NCBI GenBank assembly: GCA_013397695.1
Contig: VYZI01000389.1
Location: forward strand, 125,990-189,989
Direction: 5' to 3'
Length of the DNA: 64,000 bases
Source of the DNA: Centropus unirufus
Lineage: Eukaryota; Chordata; Aves; Cuculiformes; Centropidae
A program made the position numbers and the translations under genes. Below, piece by piece: positions 61,060-64,000 of the stretch. Each line of letters begins with the position of its first letter. Positions within the stretch are counted from its first letter, which is position 1. The notes beneath the pieces are model-generated. The model was not told the DNA's origin and searched no databases. It saw only the letters and a program-made list of their open reading frames with translations.

Positions 61060-63396
61060 AGATCAATGAAACTTGCAGATGAATGGCACGTGTAGGTTGG
61101 TTCTTAGAAGAAACAAGGGCTAGCGGACTATAAAGGTTCTGTGTTTGTGGTTTTCCGAGCAGTTGAAATAATTTAATGATTTATTGCCACTCAAAGCAAG
61201 AAGTCCTTCTCTCACTTAGATCTTCCCATGGGTTTTCTCTGGTGCATATTGGATCCTTCTGTGAATCTGTTTGGTATACTGAGACAGAAACGAAGGTGTT
61301 CCCTACCTCTTTTTTTTTGCAGGAGTATTTTTCTATCATATCATTTACGTATCTTAAGAAAACTAAAAATTTAGATTTCCCTCTCTTCAATTTTTCTGCC
61401 CCCCTCAAGAGAAATTCAATTATCAGGTGACTTAGCTTTTCTCCAAAGGGATGACAGCTACTTTGCTCTGTGATGTGGCAGACAAAAGCATGCTCCCATG
61501 GCAAAAGACTTATTCAGACCAGTTTCCCTCCTGTGATGGGAAAGGTGATGGGAGAGATGTAGGGATTAAGCAAATAGGCCCAACAAACCACAGCCATTTC
61601 AGGGTGCATGATTCATACAGATAAGTAAAATTTGATTTTGAACAAGTCTTTCACAAGTTAAAATTGTTCTGTGAGGACAGTGTGATGGGGCTGATTAAGT
61701 TTTATTCTAAACTGAGAGGAGAGGTTGGATAAAGGTGCCCTGCAAGGACACTTGGACAGGTCAGTGCCAGATAGGAAGGCAGGAGATGTCCTTCTGCCTC
61801 TTTCAGCATCCCTTGGTTGGATAAATGTTTGTCTGCCACCCGTGTTTCACATGAAATCTGAACCTTGTGCTTATTGACATCCCGAATTTTTTTTTCTATG
61901 TGGTTTGGTGTGGCTGCAATAAGCCTACGGGAGAATGCAACATTAAAATCCCATACCTAAACCTGAGACTTAACACTTGGATAGTATGAGTGTTCCCAAG
62001 AGACGAAAGTACCTGTGCTAGAGGAGGAAAAAGATTCTGAATGCTCACTCCCTAAATGCAGAGAGTATTTTCTCATGCTGTAGCTGATTGGGACCTTCCC
62101 ATGTCCATCTCGTTATTGTTCTTGGCGTGCAGGTCAGATTTCCAGAAGACAGTGGAAACGGTCTGTCAGAGCGAAAGGGCAGCTGAGTGCGTGTGTGCGT
62201 GTCTGCAGCTTTTGCCTCCTGAAAGCACACCCCTGACCCACCAGGGAGGCAGAGGAGTGGAGAAGGAATCACGAATTTTCGCTGGCTATGGTTGACGTGG
62301 TTCTGGTTGATGAAAGGGGGAAAAGTCCCATTACTGCCTTGAGAAAGACACCAGTCCCTGTGCAGGGAATAGAGGCAATGAAGATCCAGGCCTCCAAGAA
62401 GGAAAACACATAGAATCTATTAGTCCTCTAAGTCAAGCTTTCCCATTTTTTTTGCATTCTTTATGCTTTCTTCTTCTCCATCCTTCCCACACCCTATGGC
62501 ATATGAGCAATTTCTCCCTCTTCTGCTTTTCATTTCTTCTGAAAGAAATTTCAGACTGAGACAAATTTCCGTGTGAACAGACAAGATTTTAAGAGATGTG
62601 CCATGCACTCCTCCCTCTTGTCCACCCACAGGAGGAAAGGGACAGATTCCCAACAGCTGGGTTCTGATATCTGATGAGGCCTTTGTGCATCAAAGATGCA
62701 TAGCATCATGTGCAGGACAGCACAAGGAGCAAGGTCTGGCACCCAGGTGTCCTCTGTCACGCACTGCCACATCAATCTCCTTTTCACTTGTTCTCTTTTT
62801 GGCCCCAGGCGTCCTGGATCCTGGTCTATATATTGTTCCAGCACAGATGGATTTGAATCCATCTTCTGGGGAGGTGGAGCACATTCCCAGCCCAGTCCAT
62901 TGTTGGATGATAATTTTGTCCTAGGAAACAAGGCATGGAGCTGCTTAAATTATTTAGACCTGCATCCATGGAGGAAGACATGATTTAACCCATCAAATAT
63001 CTAATTTATACTCTGGAAGTAACTGCCTACAGAAGGCAATATGTTAAATTTGCTGCCATTTAAACGGTGTGAAACTAGACCAAATTGACAGGGCTGACCT
63101 AGTGGTTCATGGTTGCCAAAATGGGTGACCCTGAGAGCTTACTTTGCTTCACTGTGAAAAAATGTAGGTGTTTCTGCACGTGGAGATGGGGAATAGAGGC
63201 CTTAACATTTCTCAAAGGTCCAGCTTTTCCCCTGGAAGCCTGTGGAGAACTCATGGTTTAAAGGCCTTGGCGTGCTGTGCCACCAATGGAGACAAACACA
63301 ACTGGAATTCTCAAAGGACTTTTGCCATATAAACTTAATGATTAATCACTTCCTGGATGTGGTGATTTTTCTCCACAAAAAAAAAGTTGAAGATTA

Positions 63397-63436
63397 CTAA
63401 TCCACTAATTCACTAATCCACTAATCCACTAATCCA
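63397..63436. repeat. Five-copy 8-bp array (CTAATCCA)
   Basis: Five exact 8-base units in tandem: copies 1, 3, 4 and 5 read CTAATCCA and copy 2 reads CTAATTCA. Each CTAATCCA holds TAATCC, the core bound by K50-class homeodomain proteins (OTX, CRX, PITX, GSC). Whether it acts as a site cluster or is only a microsatellite cannot be told from sequence. Confidence 0.9.
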
Positions 63437-64000
63437 CATACAGTTTGTGGACCTGCACAGCAACCTGCCTAATTTCTCTTAATACAGTGATGCCAAAAAA
63501 TCAGCTCCCATGGCCTAAGGCATAGTAGACATGTTAGACTTGAACATATGATTCTGGACAGAGCCTGGTGACAGCTGCTAGATGGACACACTCTGGTGTA
63601 AAAATCTTAGAAGAGATGCTGTTTCACTGCATTATGCGGGAGAAAAGCAGTTCTTCACTGGGTCTGCACCCAGTCAATATTTTTAATTTAATGATTTTAT
63701 ACTCAGTTGTCACCTCTCAAACATCATGACTTTCTGTGCTTCCAACAAGAGGACCTCATAGACCTTCTCCATCTTACAGAGCTCATTGCAAACTAGTTTG
63801 TTGAAAGCAAAAGACATGATTTCTAGAAACCATGCCAATAATTAATGTCCTTAGGAAACATTTGTGAATGTCCCAGTAAGCTCTGCTCTTTGCATATATG
63901 CTGCTGTACCTTGCCGGATAATTCCAGGGCTTGTTCCAAATACACATCTCGCTCTGGAAACAATTAACAGTCACTCTTCCTCCAAAAAAAATGGGATTCC

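Larger units (their letters stand above)
58151..64000. other. 5.9 kb unique sequence plus gap and simple repeats, no gene supported
   Basis: It contains the gap at 59298-59513, a TA-rich tract (61011-61059), a more GC-rich stretch with several CpGs around 62090-62290, and the 8-bp array at 63397-63436. Overlapping ORFs of 95-126 codons in three frames at 62551-62983 reflect locally higher GC and share no recognisable domain. No CR1 or LTR is recognised. Confidence 0.45.

Noticed and set aside
62551..62983. Three overlapping ORFs of 95-126 codons on both strands
   Set aside because: Several frames open together indicate locally higher GC and few stops rather than a gene; no domain seen.
1..64000. 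tRNA, rRNA, snRNA or CRISPR loci
   Set aside because: No tRNA A/B boxes, U6-like start, rRNA motif or spaced repeat array was recognised by eye on either strand; very diverged copies could still be missed.

Overview
The window reads as non-coding DNA from a bird (avian) nuclear genome. The evidence is the dense scatter of 5'-truncated CR1 LINE retrotransposons whose 3' ends carry the bird-type tail (a conserved block ending in repeated ATTCTATG-like units), plus one solo LTR of the avian ERVL type. The sequence is AT-rich and CpG-poor, with simple repeats and three assembly gaps of N. I found no bacterial features, operons, rRNA, tRNA or CRISPR. I support no intact host protein-coding gene: the longest gap-free open reading frames outside repeats are about 130-136 codons, which is in the range expected by chance in 64 kb, and none resembles a family I can name.

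Layout. 1-5 kb: unique DNA with one CR1 3' end at 371-565. 5-11 kb: an internally deleted CR1, a local CpG cluster at 6626-6713, and two further CR1 pieces. 11-12.2 kb: a cluster of unassigned ORFs. 14-24 kb: CR1 copies of several subfamilies on both strands, a degenerate palindromic repeat, and a candidate 57-nt exon-like segment at 22942-22998. 24-31 kb: about 7 kb with almost no recognisable repeats and the first gap (30241-30635). 31-40 kb: the most informative element, a 1.2-kb CR1 copy at 34427-35620 that keeps the end of the reverse-transcriptase domain as a pseudogene, plus several smaller CR1 pieces and an AT-rich minisatellite. 40-53 kb: a quiet stretch with the second gap (43709-44180), then a CR1-rich zone including one copy with an inverted 5' segment. 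52956-53617: an ERVL-type solo LTR. 53.6-64 kb: a purine/AT minisatellite, two CR1 copies, the third gap (59298-59513), a TA-rich tract, and a five-copy 8-bp array carrying TAATCC homeodomain-type motifs.

How it fits together. There is no pathway or gene cluster here. The window is best explained as intergenic or deep intronic sequence built by repeated insertion of CR1 elements of different ages, one retroviral LTR insertion followed by LTR-LTR recombination, and simple-repeat growth. Between the repeats lie AT-rich unique blocks that could include conserved regulatory elements, but conservation cannot be judged from one sequence. Repeat identities rest on recognising family consensus features by eye, and boundaries are good to about 10-30 bases unless stated.
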